64,000 nt of DNA from Hemileia vastatrix (lineage: Eukaryota > Basidiomycota > Pucciniomycetes > Pucciniales > Zaghouaniaceae): NCBI GenBank assembly GCA_030280995.1, contig JASXTE010000002.1, forward strand, positions 3,322,183 through 3,386,182, given 5' to 3'. Shown piece after piece: positions 25,305-36,281 of the stretch. Every line of letters starts with the position of its first letter. Positions within the stretch are counted from its first letter, which is position 1. Under the pieces are notes generated by a model. The model was not told where the DNA came from and made no database searches. It saw only the letters and a list, made by a program, of their open reading frames with translations. The position numbers were made by a program, and so were the translations under genes.

Positions 25305-26465
25305 GCCTAGGTATCCCCCGGAATGAATATTTCTTATGTTTAAAATAAGACAACTATAATTGAATTAAGTTTATAAGATAAAATTATGGTTATAATACTT
25401 ATATATATGGTTATTATGCTTATATATATTTATTACACTATTATATGACTTATGGTAGTTTAAATAGCTTATCCATAGCCCCATAATACTTATCAAGGTG
25501 CTAATGTAGTCATAATACACTTATCTTAAGTGATATTAAGTAATTATAGACATACATAAGCTTATATGTATGCATAAATCTCATATTAAGTAAAATATGT
25601 AGTTATATTATGTATAAATAGGTCTATATGCAGGTTTTGCCCTTTAAATAGCCTATAAGCTTTATTTTTTGCTTATTTTAGGTCATCTGGAAATATTCAA
25701 TGGACTCACCATGCCTACACAAGTATATACACTTTTTTCAGGCGCATATATCCAGTTGGACAACTTAATCTGCTTCCTTTAATGGATTTTCACAGATTTA
25801 TCAGTTGGGATATTATTACTGGGTTAATGTGGATGCTTGGGGATGTTATTGGGGGCTTGGACAGTTGATTTGGTTCCTTTATATGCTTTGGGTTTCATTT
25901 TATTCTCCTTGGATGAGTTATTTCACCTGTTTTTTTATGGTATTTGCTTTTATCTGTTTATTCTATTTATGGTATGGGTCAGTGGTATCATTAATTGTGA
26001 TTGAGGGTCCTTACTGGAGGTCTGGGTGTTGAAACTGCTTGAAGTGGATGCCATGGGGAGGTGATGGGCCCTCACAGTGCTGTAATTGCTGGGGATAGCA
26101 GTGACATCATCTGGATTGAAAGTCTGTGCACTCCAGTGGATTTTGGTATAAGTAAAGAGGATTTGGCAGGTTATTGGACATCACTTACTTACTATACATC
26201 AAATAAACATTATTAAACAATTATTATCATATACAAATATATTTAAAAGCCCTTATAAATTGATATTATCTTTATATTAGCTATAACTATATTTTATTAG
26301 CCTATTTTCCACCACTAGTCCACACCAATCCAAATATTGTGAGTTAACAATTGAGTATAAGAGTGTTATTAGTCTTTCCCTGAGGTTTAATCCATAAATC
26401 ATTTAATATTAAGTAGTAGGACCATTAATATTTACTATTATATCATACTTAAGTACTAGCATATA
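25305..26465 (+). mobile_element. 1.1-kb AT-rich non-autonomous element, copy 1
   Basis: Homologous, in opposite orientation, to 38347-39487 and its duplicate at 43667-44807. Shared landmarks are CAGCCTAGGTATCCCC at one end, ATGGTTATAATACTTATATA, TTTAGGTCATCTGGA or its variant, and TTAATATTTACTATTA near the other. The ends read roughly TCAG to CTGA, weakly inverted. The middle (25805-26032) has a hydrophobic open frame, but I see no enzyme. Inserted copies interrupt a copia integrase at the other locus, which confirms mobility. Exact ends and class are unresolved. Confidence 0.65.
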
Positions 26466-26469
26466 CTGA

Positions 26470-26742
26470 CATTCAAGCCCACAATTTGCAAAAGGATGTT
26501 TCACAAGAGCTCGTCAACCAAGGGCAGGCTTGTTGACCATTAGCACATCGCATTACTAACGAGTAGCAGACGTCTCCCACTGAGAAAGTCAACCAAGTGT
26601 TCGAAATTTTCAGCCATTCAAATCCGCGTACATTGGTTAGCACCCACCAGGTGATTGGAAACACAAATACCAATTTTAGTATGGAAAAGAAGCTTCAAGC
26701 AATTCCACAAAAGCTATCATCAACTAACACTGGATGCAAATA
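26470..26742 (+). CDS. Possible 3' exons of an unrecognised plus-strand gene
   Basis: An open stretch ending LVNQGQAC at about 26532 is followed by a short intron candidate with a GT start and an ACTAAC branch-type motif before a TAG acceptor at about 26569. A second open stretch follows, reading SPTEKVNQVFEIFSHSNP on through to a TAA at about 26742. Composition is clearly less AT-rich than the adjacent element. The 5' part of the gene would be missing, cut off by the 1.1-kb element. No family is recognised, and a minus-strand frame also exists across 26473-26673. Confidence 0.3.
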
Positions 26743-26859
26743 AGGGAAGATTACCAGTAACCCCCCATCACAGGGTTTAACCCTGTTTTTAAAAGTCGGG
26801 TTTTTGTGGAGGTTTGGGAGTTTTTTGGCAGAGAAGATCAGGGTATTTAAATATAAGGG

Positions 26860-27584
26860 TCAATCCTGCTTGGTGGGAGGTTTTGTAATCGCCCACTGTT
26901 TGCACGCCGTGTAACCTTCCATAGTAGTCAATATCGTAATGGTCTTCAAAGCATTTTTCAACTCTACCATACCGACCTTGTTTTCTTTCCCACTGAAACT
27001 ATGAACTATTGCAAACTTTTTAAAGAAAAAATATCTCCCCAGCTTCTTGCCTTATTTAGAAAAAAAAAATCGATGCAACAAACTTATACAGTTGCCATCA
27101 GAGCAGCATGATAGCAACTTAGTTGAAAATAAGTTAGCAATATATAGCAGCTCTAATCCTCTCTGACATTCAACTTGGTGAATTTTTAAAATGAGCTTAG
27201 TTTGCCATAAAACTATTATTCCTGGGAGCAGGCTTTAGTGTCAGCCTTATTTCTTATAGTTTTAAATGGTGTGAAGAAATGTGCTTCGGGCTGATAGCAC
27301 TAACCCAACCCTAAATCATGTAGTCTAGTATCCTGAAGGCTCAATAAAAACTAAAGCAAGCTCAAATGCGTTCAAACGAGCGATTTTTACTCAAGATGGT
27401 GCTATCTCAAAAGTGTTTCACTTGTCAGCTCCCATCACTTCATCAATTCTTTCACCAATACGCTATTGTAATCATTGATTTATCTACATCATCTTATTAG
27501 TATCAGTTTCCAGCAAAATCGACCCTAGACTGTGATATCGACCGGTCGATTTGGCTTGTGTGGAATGATATTTGGAGAATTCAT
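26860..27584 (-). CDS. Possible small three-exon gene, 75 aa, unrecognised
   Basis: Tentative exons are 27584-27531, 27462-27422 and 26992-26860, joined in frame with GT-AG borders. The start reads MNSPNIIPHKPNRPVD, the second exon IGERIDEVMGAD, and the last exon GMVELKNALKTITILTTME and ends PPTKQD. It begins only 35 bp downstream of the dehydratase stop codon on the same strand. In the last exon another frame (26992-26789) is also open with a protein-like sequence (GRYGRVEKCFEDHYDIDYYG), so frame choice is uncertain. I do not recognise either product. This could be a decayed gene or a chance open stretch. Confidence 0.25.
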
Positions 27585-27618
27585 ATGTGTTATAGCTGAC
27601 CCCTCCCCGAAAAGCAAT

Positions 27619-29086
27619 TTAACTATTTTTTTCGGGAAGCATTTCTGTTGGAATTCCAGCCAGCTTCATCTTTACAGAAAGTTCTAATAAATAATCAAGG
27701 CATTCAGCTTGACATTTGGCTTGCTCCCAGTCTGTTATGGCAAGTAAAATGAAAAATAAACTAACATCGTCAGCTGCTTTATTATATGAGCTCCTGCCGT
27801 TTGTAGTAAATCACAAACCTTTTCCCCATGAGTAGGTACCATGACGCCGCACAAGAATTGCTGGCCTTAATTTTCCAGATCCACAAACAAGCTTGTAAAT
27901 TTAAGACAATTACGTGATTGAGAGCTCTACAAATAGTAAGGGACTGACGCTTGGGGGTATTTCTCCATAGCCTAAAATTTCAAATAATAACGATAAGTAA
28001 TGATCCATTTCAGTGAGTTATATAAAGAAAATTATGATTTCCTATCAAATAACTCACCTCTTTCATTCCTTCTCGTAGATCTTCCTCATCTGGGGTGTTT
28101 TCAATGATAGGAATAATCAAAGTGTCTAAGTAGCTCAATGTCTGTCCCGTTCTGCTTGTGAAGATATACCATACATGACGGACTAAGCCTAATTACGAGT
28201 CTATAAAGCGTATTTACCCTGCAACCCTCATGCCTTTTATCATTTCAAGATGGCTACATCGAAACTCGTCACCGGGCCATAGTAAGGTAGCCATAACCGC
28301 ATGCTGGCTATGAGTATGAATACATGCCCCAGCGTCTCGGAGGTCGTATCTAAATGAGAATTAATTTATCGTAAAAAGAACTCGTTAGATTTTCTTCAAA
28401 GGACGTAAATATAGGTACTCAGTGATTATTCAATCCTTGATTTCGTATAGTTTATTATTTTCTCGAGAAACAAACTTGAATCGGTGAAAGACAATATGAA
28501 AATGCAAGTGCGTACGCGTTAAAAAATAAAGGTGTGCAAGCCGAATGTTTCAAAGGCTTTGCGGGCCTGCGGAGTTGCTGACGAGTCTTTCGGTCCAAGA
28601 CAAATATATCCGTTGGTTCGATTCTTTCTTTTTGGACCCCCGAAGGAGCAATAAAAACATGATTCCTGTATTATCCCGAACCAAAATGTTCAACACATCC
28701 ACCAATCCCGGGAAGTGCCCATATGAAAAGCAACATTATAAGACTCAGTAAACCTATTGGCGACAGGAAAAGAAAATTGGACTTTGCAAATTCTCAACTC
28801 TTTTCTGATCGAAATTCCACCACCCGTCCCAGTGACCCAACCTAAAGTGTAAAAGTTCCGGCAGAGCTCACAAATCAGATTGGCAGGATGTGTGGGTTCC
28901 TGTTTTAGATTTCGTTAGTGTTTACACTCAATTATTTCTCCTTTCGGGTTCAGAATATAAGTAATCGCATATGCTCAAGGTTTTCTTGAGAATTTAAGTT
29001 GGAATAATCAACATCACCAGAAAAAGGAAATTAGAACCTACACAAGAGCTAACCAGCTCGGTAGAAATAGACACTTGATTGGCCAT
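27619..29086 (-). CDS. MDE1: Methylthioribulose-1-phosphate dehydratase, 8 exons, 234 aa
   Basis: Exons: 29086-29042, 28899-28799, 28665-28516, 28349-28218, 28151-28058, 27971-27949, 27865-27819, 27731-27619; all introns (66-166 bp) are GT-AG and the frame is continuous. The enzyme belongs to the class II aldolase fold and removes water from 5-methylthioribulose-1-phosphate in the cytosolic methionine salvage pathway. Visible family blocks: [40 protein letters not shown] (Cys about 92), [13 protein letters not shown] (zinc His 110 and 112), HLEMIKG (catalytic Glu about 134), [13 protein letters not shown] and [12 protein letters not shown] (third zinc His about 190). Length and residues are as expected for eukaryotic MtnB/APIP, and nothing appears broken. 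The start ATG gives a short first exon of 15 codons; the first two introns make N-terminal prediction error-prone. Confidence 0.95.
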
Positions 29087-29905
29087 GAGGGCTATGCAAT
29101 ACTGAAGTTAATAAATTCAAGGTAAATTGTGGCCCAATTATTGTTCTGGCAAGGGGAAAAGGGGAAACACAATCACTTGAGCAGGCTGAGAGAGCAACAA
29201 GCAGTCAAACAACCGCACGCCACTGAAACGGCTGCTGACAGTATTTTGCATAGGCTGCCACCCTGTCAGGGCGTCCAAATGGCAAAGGATCCCTCACTGC
29301 TATATACTAAAACTTGAACCACTTCCACCACTGGTGTAGTGGCTTGATATAGCAATTAGGTATTCACTGTAACCGCTGCTGCCACCGAGGCTGAACCGCT
29401 ATGCCTCTGAGCAAAGTAGTTTTAAAATTTGTAGTGTAACCGATCTTTTCATGAGGGTCTTGTTGAAGTTGAACACCATCATCGATATTTATGATATACC
29501 ATCTGATCACGTCTTTAATAGCTCAATGTAGTCTGATGCCAGTAATCTGGGTGAAGCGCAGGTCTGCACAACGGCGGCCACGTTAATCTCGTTCCTTATT
29601 AACTGACGGTGCAAAGCTTGATTAATACTATACTATATCAGCATGATGATGAAAATGGAGTGAAAATAGCCAGCTGTTAAAATAAAATCACATGTTAGAG
29701 GTTAGTAAAATCAATTAGCGGACATTTTTTCTCTACTTTCACGCTATTGTAAAATAACATTAAAAATTATGTCTTGACTAGAGGCTCATAGTTTTCCCGA
29801 TTCATGACATACATTGATAAGGAATTTAGACTTTTCTCGTGGCAAATGAGATGTTACAATTAATCTTACTGCTAGATTCTCTAGATTGTTTTTTAGTTTT
29901 TATTT
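29087..29905. other. Upstream flank of the dehydratase gene
   Basis: No gene recognised. The open frame at 29129-29317 lacks family features. This interval should hold the promoter of the dehydratase gene and the broken edge of the retrotransposon nest that begins at about 29906. Confidence 0.45.
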
Positions 29906-30331
29906 TCAGAGGTCTGATGGTAGTTTAACATCTTCCTGAACATCTTTCCTAAATCCTTGATAGAAATAGTCTATTCCATTTACCCACTTCTTATCTTCTT
30001 CAAAATCTTCCAACTCTGAGTCCTCTTCATATACTGGCCTTCTTGACAAAGAATCAGGCATAGTGAAAGATTTCACTAGCTTATGAACCAAATCAAAAGA
30101 AAATAAATTAATCTGTGGTACTCATCTAGTCATAAGCACATCTGGTAAAGTCTGACTGCTTATCATCTGAACTAGCAGTCTTGGCCATGTAAGCACCTTG
30201 TTCTTCTGTTTTTCCACAATGATCCTCCCTTTCCTACATACCACATGTCCCACAATGTCTAGTGCTGGAATGCAACAAGCAAACTTTGACCCTGAGACAG
30301 TTAACCCTGCTTCCTCTATCCTAAAAAGCAC
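29906..30331 (-). pseudogene. Ty3/gypsy reverse-transcriptase tail fragment
   Basis: Minus-strand reading RIEEAGLTVSGSKFACC and IVGHVVCRKGRIIVEKQKNK fits the post-catalytic RT region of Ty3 elements, and FTMPDSLSRRPV fits the RNase H to integrase linker. The RNase H itself is missing between the two frames (30331-30122 and 30091-29906). It is fused at its 5' side to a copia RT fragment, so it marks a recombination or deletion junction. Confidence 0.7.
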
Positions 30332-30990
30332 TCTTTAAAGAGTAATTGAATATTGCCAGAATGTTGGATTTGTTCAATCAGATGATATGAACAAGGGGCA
30401 GTGGGTGATGGAAAGAAATTAATAGAATAAAAAAATTTGTTTATTTGTTTAGACCAGAAATCAGGGGATTGTTTTAGGCAAAAGATTAAGTTCTTTATTT
30501 TAAGCACAGGATTTTTAATGGTAGAAAAAGGTGAGACACCATTAGGTACTTTTATATAGACATCCTCTTCAAGGACTCTGTGAAAGAAAGCAACCTTAAC
30601 ATCCATGTGATGAAGCTCAAGGCTTTGTAATGCAGCTAGAGCAACAAGGGTTGAAAAGTAGTTTGTCTACCTATTGGTGTAAAAGTATCAAAGTAATCAA
30701 TGTCTTAAAGTTGAGAAAAACCCTGGACACGTAAACAGGACTTAAATTTTAATATGGTGCCATCATGTTTTTCTTTTACCTGAGAGACCCAAGTAAATCC
30801 AATTACTGAAGCATTAACTTTTTTCTTGTAGAAATCCCATACTTTGTGTGAGGACATGTTATTTAGTTCACTTTCAACTGCTTTTTCCCATTTGGGTCCA
30901 TAGAGACTATCAAGAGCAGAGTGATAATCTTCAGGAACAGGAACATCCATTTCCCTATTAGTATTGTTGGTATGAAGTGCAACATTTGTT
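30316..30990 (-). pseudogene. Ty1/copia reverse transcriptase fragment
   Basis: The frame at 30950-30705 has KWEKAVESELNNM and WVSQVKEKHDGTI, and the frame at 30606-30316 has MDVKVAFFHRVLEEDVYIKV and FCLKQSPDFW, the N-terminal blocks of copia RT. Key positions are altered and the YxDD region is absent, replaced by the Ty3 fragment at 30331. This is the 3' part of the copia element whose hinge and integrase lie at 37980-39891 and whose gag-protease lies at 45388-46309. The Harbinger-like element at 31034-37972 separates them. Confidence 0.8.
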
Positions 30991-31387
30991 CTTTTAGAGG
31001 AATAATTTAATATGTTAGAGCTTGATATTAATAGGGGGTGTCAAAAATTACCATATACACCATTCAAGCAAGCCTCAAAAAATGTACCAAGTAAGTCATT
31101 TAAATTCAAATTACATACCCCATTAACTGGTATACTTCAACAGCATGCTTTTCCCTACACACGCTATCTGTTGGGTACATCCAAGCCCCTCAAGCAGTTC
31201 TTACCCTTAACTTGATTAGTCAGAATTAGGTACACACACACCCATAACTTAATATTTTTCTTCAACTAATCCTTATGAGCTTATTTATACACACACAGTA
31301 CATGGTGTATCAAGTCTTAGCCCCCCCTAACATCATACTCCAACCCTTGATTACTCTTGATCTTATTTTTTCCCTCCAAACACTAAC

Positions 31388-32651
31388 ATGACTCCCTCAC
31401 TTCATCAGCAGCTTCAAACAACTACTGATGCTCTAGCCCTTGCTCTTTTGGTTAATTCTGATCCAGATTCTGATGCTGAGTTTAATTTTTTTATATGAGT
31501 CACCTGTTAGAGAACCACTACCTTACTTCCCAAACCCCATCCATTTGCCATCAACCACAATATACACTTCACAAACTTTCTGAAATACCTGAACCCAGTT
31601 TTCAGCAAATTTTATGAACTACTTATCATGTTTTTAAATACCTACATGATTTAATTCATGATTAATCTATTTACCACAACAATTCTCATTTCCCACAGAG
31701 GGACCCTGAAATACAAATGTCTGTGCCACTTTGCCAATTTGGTTCAAATGGGAACAGTGCTTTCATAATTTGTCTCAAGAACCTTTTCAGTATAAGTCAT
31801 AGAACAGTCAATTTATACACCAAGAGAACCATCAAAGCCATCCAATCACTTCAATCAAAATTCCTCACATGGCCAACTATGGAGGTTAGAATGGAAAACT
31901 CACAGGTCATGCAAAATGAAGGATTCCCTGGATGTATTGGCTTTGTCAATAGCCCAACCATCCCCTTGAGCCAAAAGCCTGCAAAGGATGGAAATAATTA
32001 TTTTTATTGGAAAAAGAGGTCAGTGCTTATCTATATCTTACATATTCTTACATATAATACTAATACTCTCTTACTTTGTTGTTAATCAGGTATTCTATTG
32101 CTCTTTAATTGATTTGCAATATAAATAAGAAGCTTATTGCATTTCATGCCAGCTTTCTTGGTGCTTGCCATGACTCTTCAGTCTTTCAACAAATGATGAT
32201 TTCTCAAAAGCCTGAGAATTACTTTGATGACCATCAATATCTTCTTGCTGACTCTTCTTACACCAGTGGTACATATTTGATCCCAGCATTTCATGGGTCT
32301 GGTGATGAAAATTGTGAAAAATCACAATTCAACACTCATCTTTCCAAGTCTTGAGTAAGGATTGAACATGCAATTGGAATTTTCAAATGTAGATTTGCTT
32401 CACTAAGGGAAATGAGGATTCCTATTTGTAACCAGAAAGAAATGAAGGTTATGATTGATTGGATCATTTCATTCTTGATACTGCATAATCTTCTTGCACA
32501 CTTAATGGATGAATGGAACAGTCTTTATGAAGACAAAATTCCTGAACCACCCCCAACTATTGAATCATCCTCCAGCTCTTCATCCCTGCCTGTTGGAATG
32601 CATGCTAAAATCTTACCTATCACTCTTGCTCAATTTGCAAATACAGATTGA
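31388..32651 (+). pseudogene. PIF/Harbinger-type DDE nuclease, copy 2
   Basis: Starts with the same Met-Thr-Pro-Ser as copy 1. The core reads GFPGCIGFVNSPTIPLSQKP, then a probable intron (GTCAGT at about 32020 to an AG near 32090), then FIAFHASFLGACHDSSVFQ, QYLLADSSYTSGTYLIPAF and RIEHAIGIFKCRFASLREM. This is the usual order of a DDE superfamily-4 nuclease: two aspartate blocks, then the glutamate block. The first catalytic aspartate is Asn here (FVN against FVD in copy 1), and stops and frame changes occur near 31497, 32086 and 32354. A serine-rich tail ends at 32651. Inactive, but far more complete than copy 1. Confidence 0.82.
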
Positions 32652-34199
32652 ATATCTACTAGTACCAAAATTCTTTCTTTATTTCTTCTTAAATATCATT
32701 ATGAAAGTCTTTTAAAATATCATGTATATTTTTTGTAAATCATGAAACCTTTCTATATGTTTGTCACTTACTAACCTACTAATTTCTAATAAATGTTTGC
32801 CTAATTCTTCTTTTAATCCTTTAAACTTCTTATAAATTACCTCCATGATAGCTTCTTCTTGCTTAGTATCCTCATATTCCAATCTCTGATTCCAAATACT
32901 AATTTCATCCTATGAATCTTTACTATGAATTAGTGACCTTTTTTTACCTAACTAAGTTCAATTCTTTATATATATGTTTTATACTTCAAAAGAATACCTT
33001 TAACTCACTTGGAATATTTATCTTTATCCTTTTTCTTTGACTATGTTCTTCCATTAAATCTTCATCATCATCATCAACCACTTGTTCAGTATGAGTAGTT
33101 TTATCTAATGGCCTAGAAGAATTCATACATATCAATCAAAAAGATATCAATGATAGATAATACTGGAAGTTATCTTACAGAATCGTTCTTTCTGCCTCAT
33201 TAGACCAGTACTTAGCAGACATAAATTGGCCTTGAGTATCTGGATTGAGTTTAAGGACATCACATTTTAAATTTTGCCATTGACAACATCCACAAGTTGA
33301 AGTGAATATCTTTACTCAAGTGTTTTTAACACAATAGTAATTGGACCTTTCACAATTAGTGCAAGGAATACAGCATCCCTTTGTAAGCTTATAGTCTTTT
33401 GTACTATGCTCTTTTGAAGTAGATGATGATGATGGTAGAGATGTCATATTGAGAAGCTATAAAGGACTAGGTAAGATTTTTGAAAGTTTCTAGAAAGGAA
33501 AAGATGAAATCTTTTGAATTTTTCTAGAAAGCTACTATGATTTATTGGGGGAAAAAACTTCCTTTTATATATTCCACACTCATATTTCTGTTAATATTTT
33601 AATTTTGAAATTTTTTGTTTTTTTGTACCATCTTGAGGATCAAGACCTACTTAGTTGTATATTTTTTGGATTATGCACTTTCTGCTTAACATGCAAGTAA
33701 ATTCATGTTTCATGCATTTTAAATCTTCAAAGGGAGATTTTTGTCTTTTAATTGTGTATATACATTTAAAAAAAATTCCAACCAAATCACACAAATAAAA
33801 AAAATGGGGATACCCGCCCCTAAAATTTACTTTGGGAGGGGTTTAGGATTGCCAAAATTTCATTTTTATTTCATAAATGAATAAATAAATCATTCAAAAA
33901 AGATAATCAACCAAGTAAAAGAAATGGCATTCAGAAAACTACCAGCCAATGAGTCCAGATGTGATCAAAGCCAAAGAATACATTGACATGGAATTTTATT
34001 GTGAACTCATTCAATAAATTAATTGTTTGAATTAATACTTTATACAGCAGAAAGGCTCCATGGGTTAATTATTAAAGTTGATGATTATATTTAATGAATG
34101 ATTAATTATAAATTTAAGAAATAAAAATGAATCTTTGGAGATCCTTTATTTACCATACTTAGCCTCCCACCCTGCAGCTTTACTTTTCATCAAACCTTC

Positions 34200-35200
34200 T
34201 TACCACAATTTATTTACCCTCTTTATCAAATTTAGGTTGATCTGAAATGAGAAACCAAAATGAGTAAACTTTTCACAAGATTCTAACCCAGGAGGAGCTT
34301 GAGTTGTCTGATGGTTATCTTGTGAAGAGTTCCAAATTGCTTCCACCAGTCCTTTCCCTAATCCAAAGTCAATAATATATTTGTGATTGGGAAAGTATAA
34401 TCCATGAAATTTGAGTTGGAAAGGTGAAGGAATTAGGAGTCCACTAATAGGATTGATATAAGTGAAACTCCCAAATGTAAGAAAATTAGAATTGTTTTTA
34501 TCCATATTAATCTTGTTGTGAAAGCCTCCATATGTGATAATAAAATTAGATGAAAAGATATAATCATCTTCCAGATTGACCCATTCCATATCTGTCCAAT
34601 TGGGTATTCCTGCTTTAATGGCTAGTTCATGATTAGACTGAAAAGCACCAATACATAGTTTTTTTAATCAATTGGCCAAAAACAAATTGAAGGATCCTAA
34701 AAATTTCCATCTTTCTAAATCTTGATCCATTTTAATGGAGCTTATACTTATTAATAAAGAATAAATACCTAGTATGGGTGTTAGAAAAATGATTTCAAGA
34801 AATTATATCATGATAAAATCTTACCAAAAGCTTTTCCCTTTTCAAATCCAGGTCTCTATCCTAGTCCTAATCAAAATTCCTCCTAATAGATTTTTATTCT
34901 TTAATATATGTCAAAGTAAAGCCATCTGATATAAATTTGAAACTAGATCTGACAATTTTTATAAGACATTATCTTGAACTCCATTGAATGAATGAACTTC
35001 TAAAATAAATTGAGGTTTATAACCATTACTGATAAATGAAGCAATAATATCCTTTCCACCAGTAGTTAAGTAAAAGAGTTTTTCTGGTAAATATTTCAAA
35101 TAATTTTTCTTCTTACAAATTGTAGTTTTGCAAAAATTCAGATTTTCTAAGTGTCTAAAGTAAGCTTCACACCATTGCTTCATTTGAATTAATTTATGTT
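34200..35200 (-). pseudogene. Tet-like 2OG-Fe(II) dioxygenase, transposon passenger
   Basis: Minus strand: an N-terminal frame 35183-34959 (MKQWCEAYFRHLENL and LFYLTTGGKDIIASF), a block RPGFEKGKAFG with a GTAAGA donor at about 34820, then after a TTTTCAG acceptor the core HELAIKAGIPNWTDMEW, GGFHNKINMDKNN, FTYINPISGLL, GLYFPNHKYIIDFGLGKGLV, IWNSSQDNHQTTQAP and EKFTHFGFSFQIN to a stop at 34200. Spacing and residues match the Tet/JBP-like oxygenases found in basidiomycete transposons, which hydroxylate methyl-cytosine or methyl-uracil bases in characterised members. The first iron-ligand His of HxD is Asn here (NMD); copy 1 keeps HMD. A stop also lies before RPGF. The 5,320-bp duplication breakpoint (34645) falls in the intron before the core. 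A serine-rich frame at 35445-35245 may be its N-terminus. Confidence 0.72.
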
Positions 35201-35257
35201 TTTGATATTCAGCTTTCTTCTCATTAGAAATGAATAATTTTCTATTAGATATGATGT

Positions 35258-35464
35258 TTGAATTTTTTTAAAGATGTAATAGAAGAAATTGAAGAAAGAT
35301 ATGAGGAGGACATATGTTTTGATGACTTGATTGATGGAATTGAAGAAAGAGATGAGGAAGACATATGTTCTGAAGACTTGATCAATGGAATTGAAGAAAG
35401 AGATAAGGAGGAGATTGATGAAAGTGAAGAAAAAGATGAGTACATATTTATTTCATATTTTTGA
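35258..35464 (+). repeat. 48-bp coding-like repeat, about 3 units
   Basis: A 48-bp unit around GATTGATGGAATTGAAGAAA repeats about three times. Plus-strand reading gives an acidic repeat (DLIDGIEERDEEDIC); minus-strand reading gives a serine-rich repeat (SSLSSIPSIKSSKHM). The minus reading lies just upstream of the Tet-like gene and in its orientation, so a low-complexity N-terminus is possible. It is duplicated at 40578-40784. Confidence 0.55.
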
Positions 35465-36281
35465 AAAAAAAGAAGTTAGTAAAAATGGTTGGAAATGTGT
35501 TGGGCATGCTTCCAGCACATTTCCAAGGCAGAAAACAAACTTACCAAATATTCTCAAAAGCAGTATAGAATCGTTCTGGGACTGTTTCCAAAGTGATTTG
35601 GAGTAAAAAAAATGTTAATAAAACACTTGGAGATGGGCTGGGCTTGCTGCCAGCATGTTTTCGAAGCAAAAAAAGAAAAAAAAACTTACCAAAAATGCTT
35701 GGAAACAGTCTAGAGTTTTTCTGGGACTGTTTCAAAGCAATTTGTCCAGAAAAAAACACAAAAGAGTAAAAAATTAAAATTAAAGTCGGTATAAAGAAAA
35801 TCATGATAAGGTAGCACTCACCTTAGGTAAGTTTTGGAAGGGGCTTGAAGAGAAATATGAGGAACATGTGAAGCTGTGAAAAAAAAATACCTTGATGAAA
35901 GGGCAGAAAAATATGTAAAGAGGAAGAGAGTTAGGGGATTCTGGAAGGATAATTGTATGATGATTAGGATATGCATTATGAAATGCATTCGAAAATGTGT
36001 TTTGAAAAAATGTGTTCTGAAATGCATTATGAAATGTGATATGGAAGAGTTTCAAGGGTATGAGTTGAGGGCCTTTTCCCACTGGGAAATTTGAATACAT
36101 ATAAATTGCATGTCCACCATGAAAGAAAAAATAAGTTACAAGATAATTATGTAATTAAAAACCTTTTTTAAGAAAGATTCTAAGAGATTTTCAAATTTTG
36201 ACCAAAAAAAATATTGAAATCATGAACTTTATAAAGTCAGCATATAAAAAATTAAATTAATCAAGTAAATCTAGCAACTGT

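Noticed and set aside
25805..26032. Hydrophobic 75-residue membrane-like protein in the 1.1-kb element
   Set aside because: The other copies, read in the same register on the minus strand, do not preserve the frame; composition alone explains it.
28590..28640. tRNA B-box-like GGTTCGATTC
   Set aside because: It lies in the dehydratase coding exon and no matching A-box or cloverleaf was found nearby; no tRNA or rRNA gene was recognised anywhere in the window.
28545..28751. Plus-strand frame
   Set aside because: Antisense to exon 3 and an intron of the dehydratase gene, which has unambiguous family motifs.
35541..36100. Phe/Ser-rich minus frames and Lys-rich plus frames, repeated at 40861-41420
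   Set aside because: Low-complexity by-products of the minisatellite piece and AT-rich spacer inside the Harbinger-like element.
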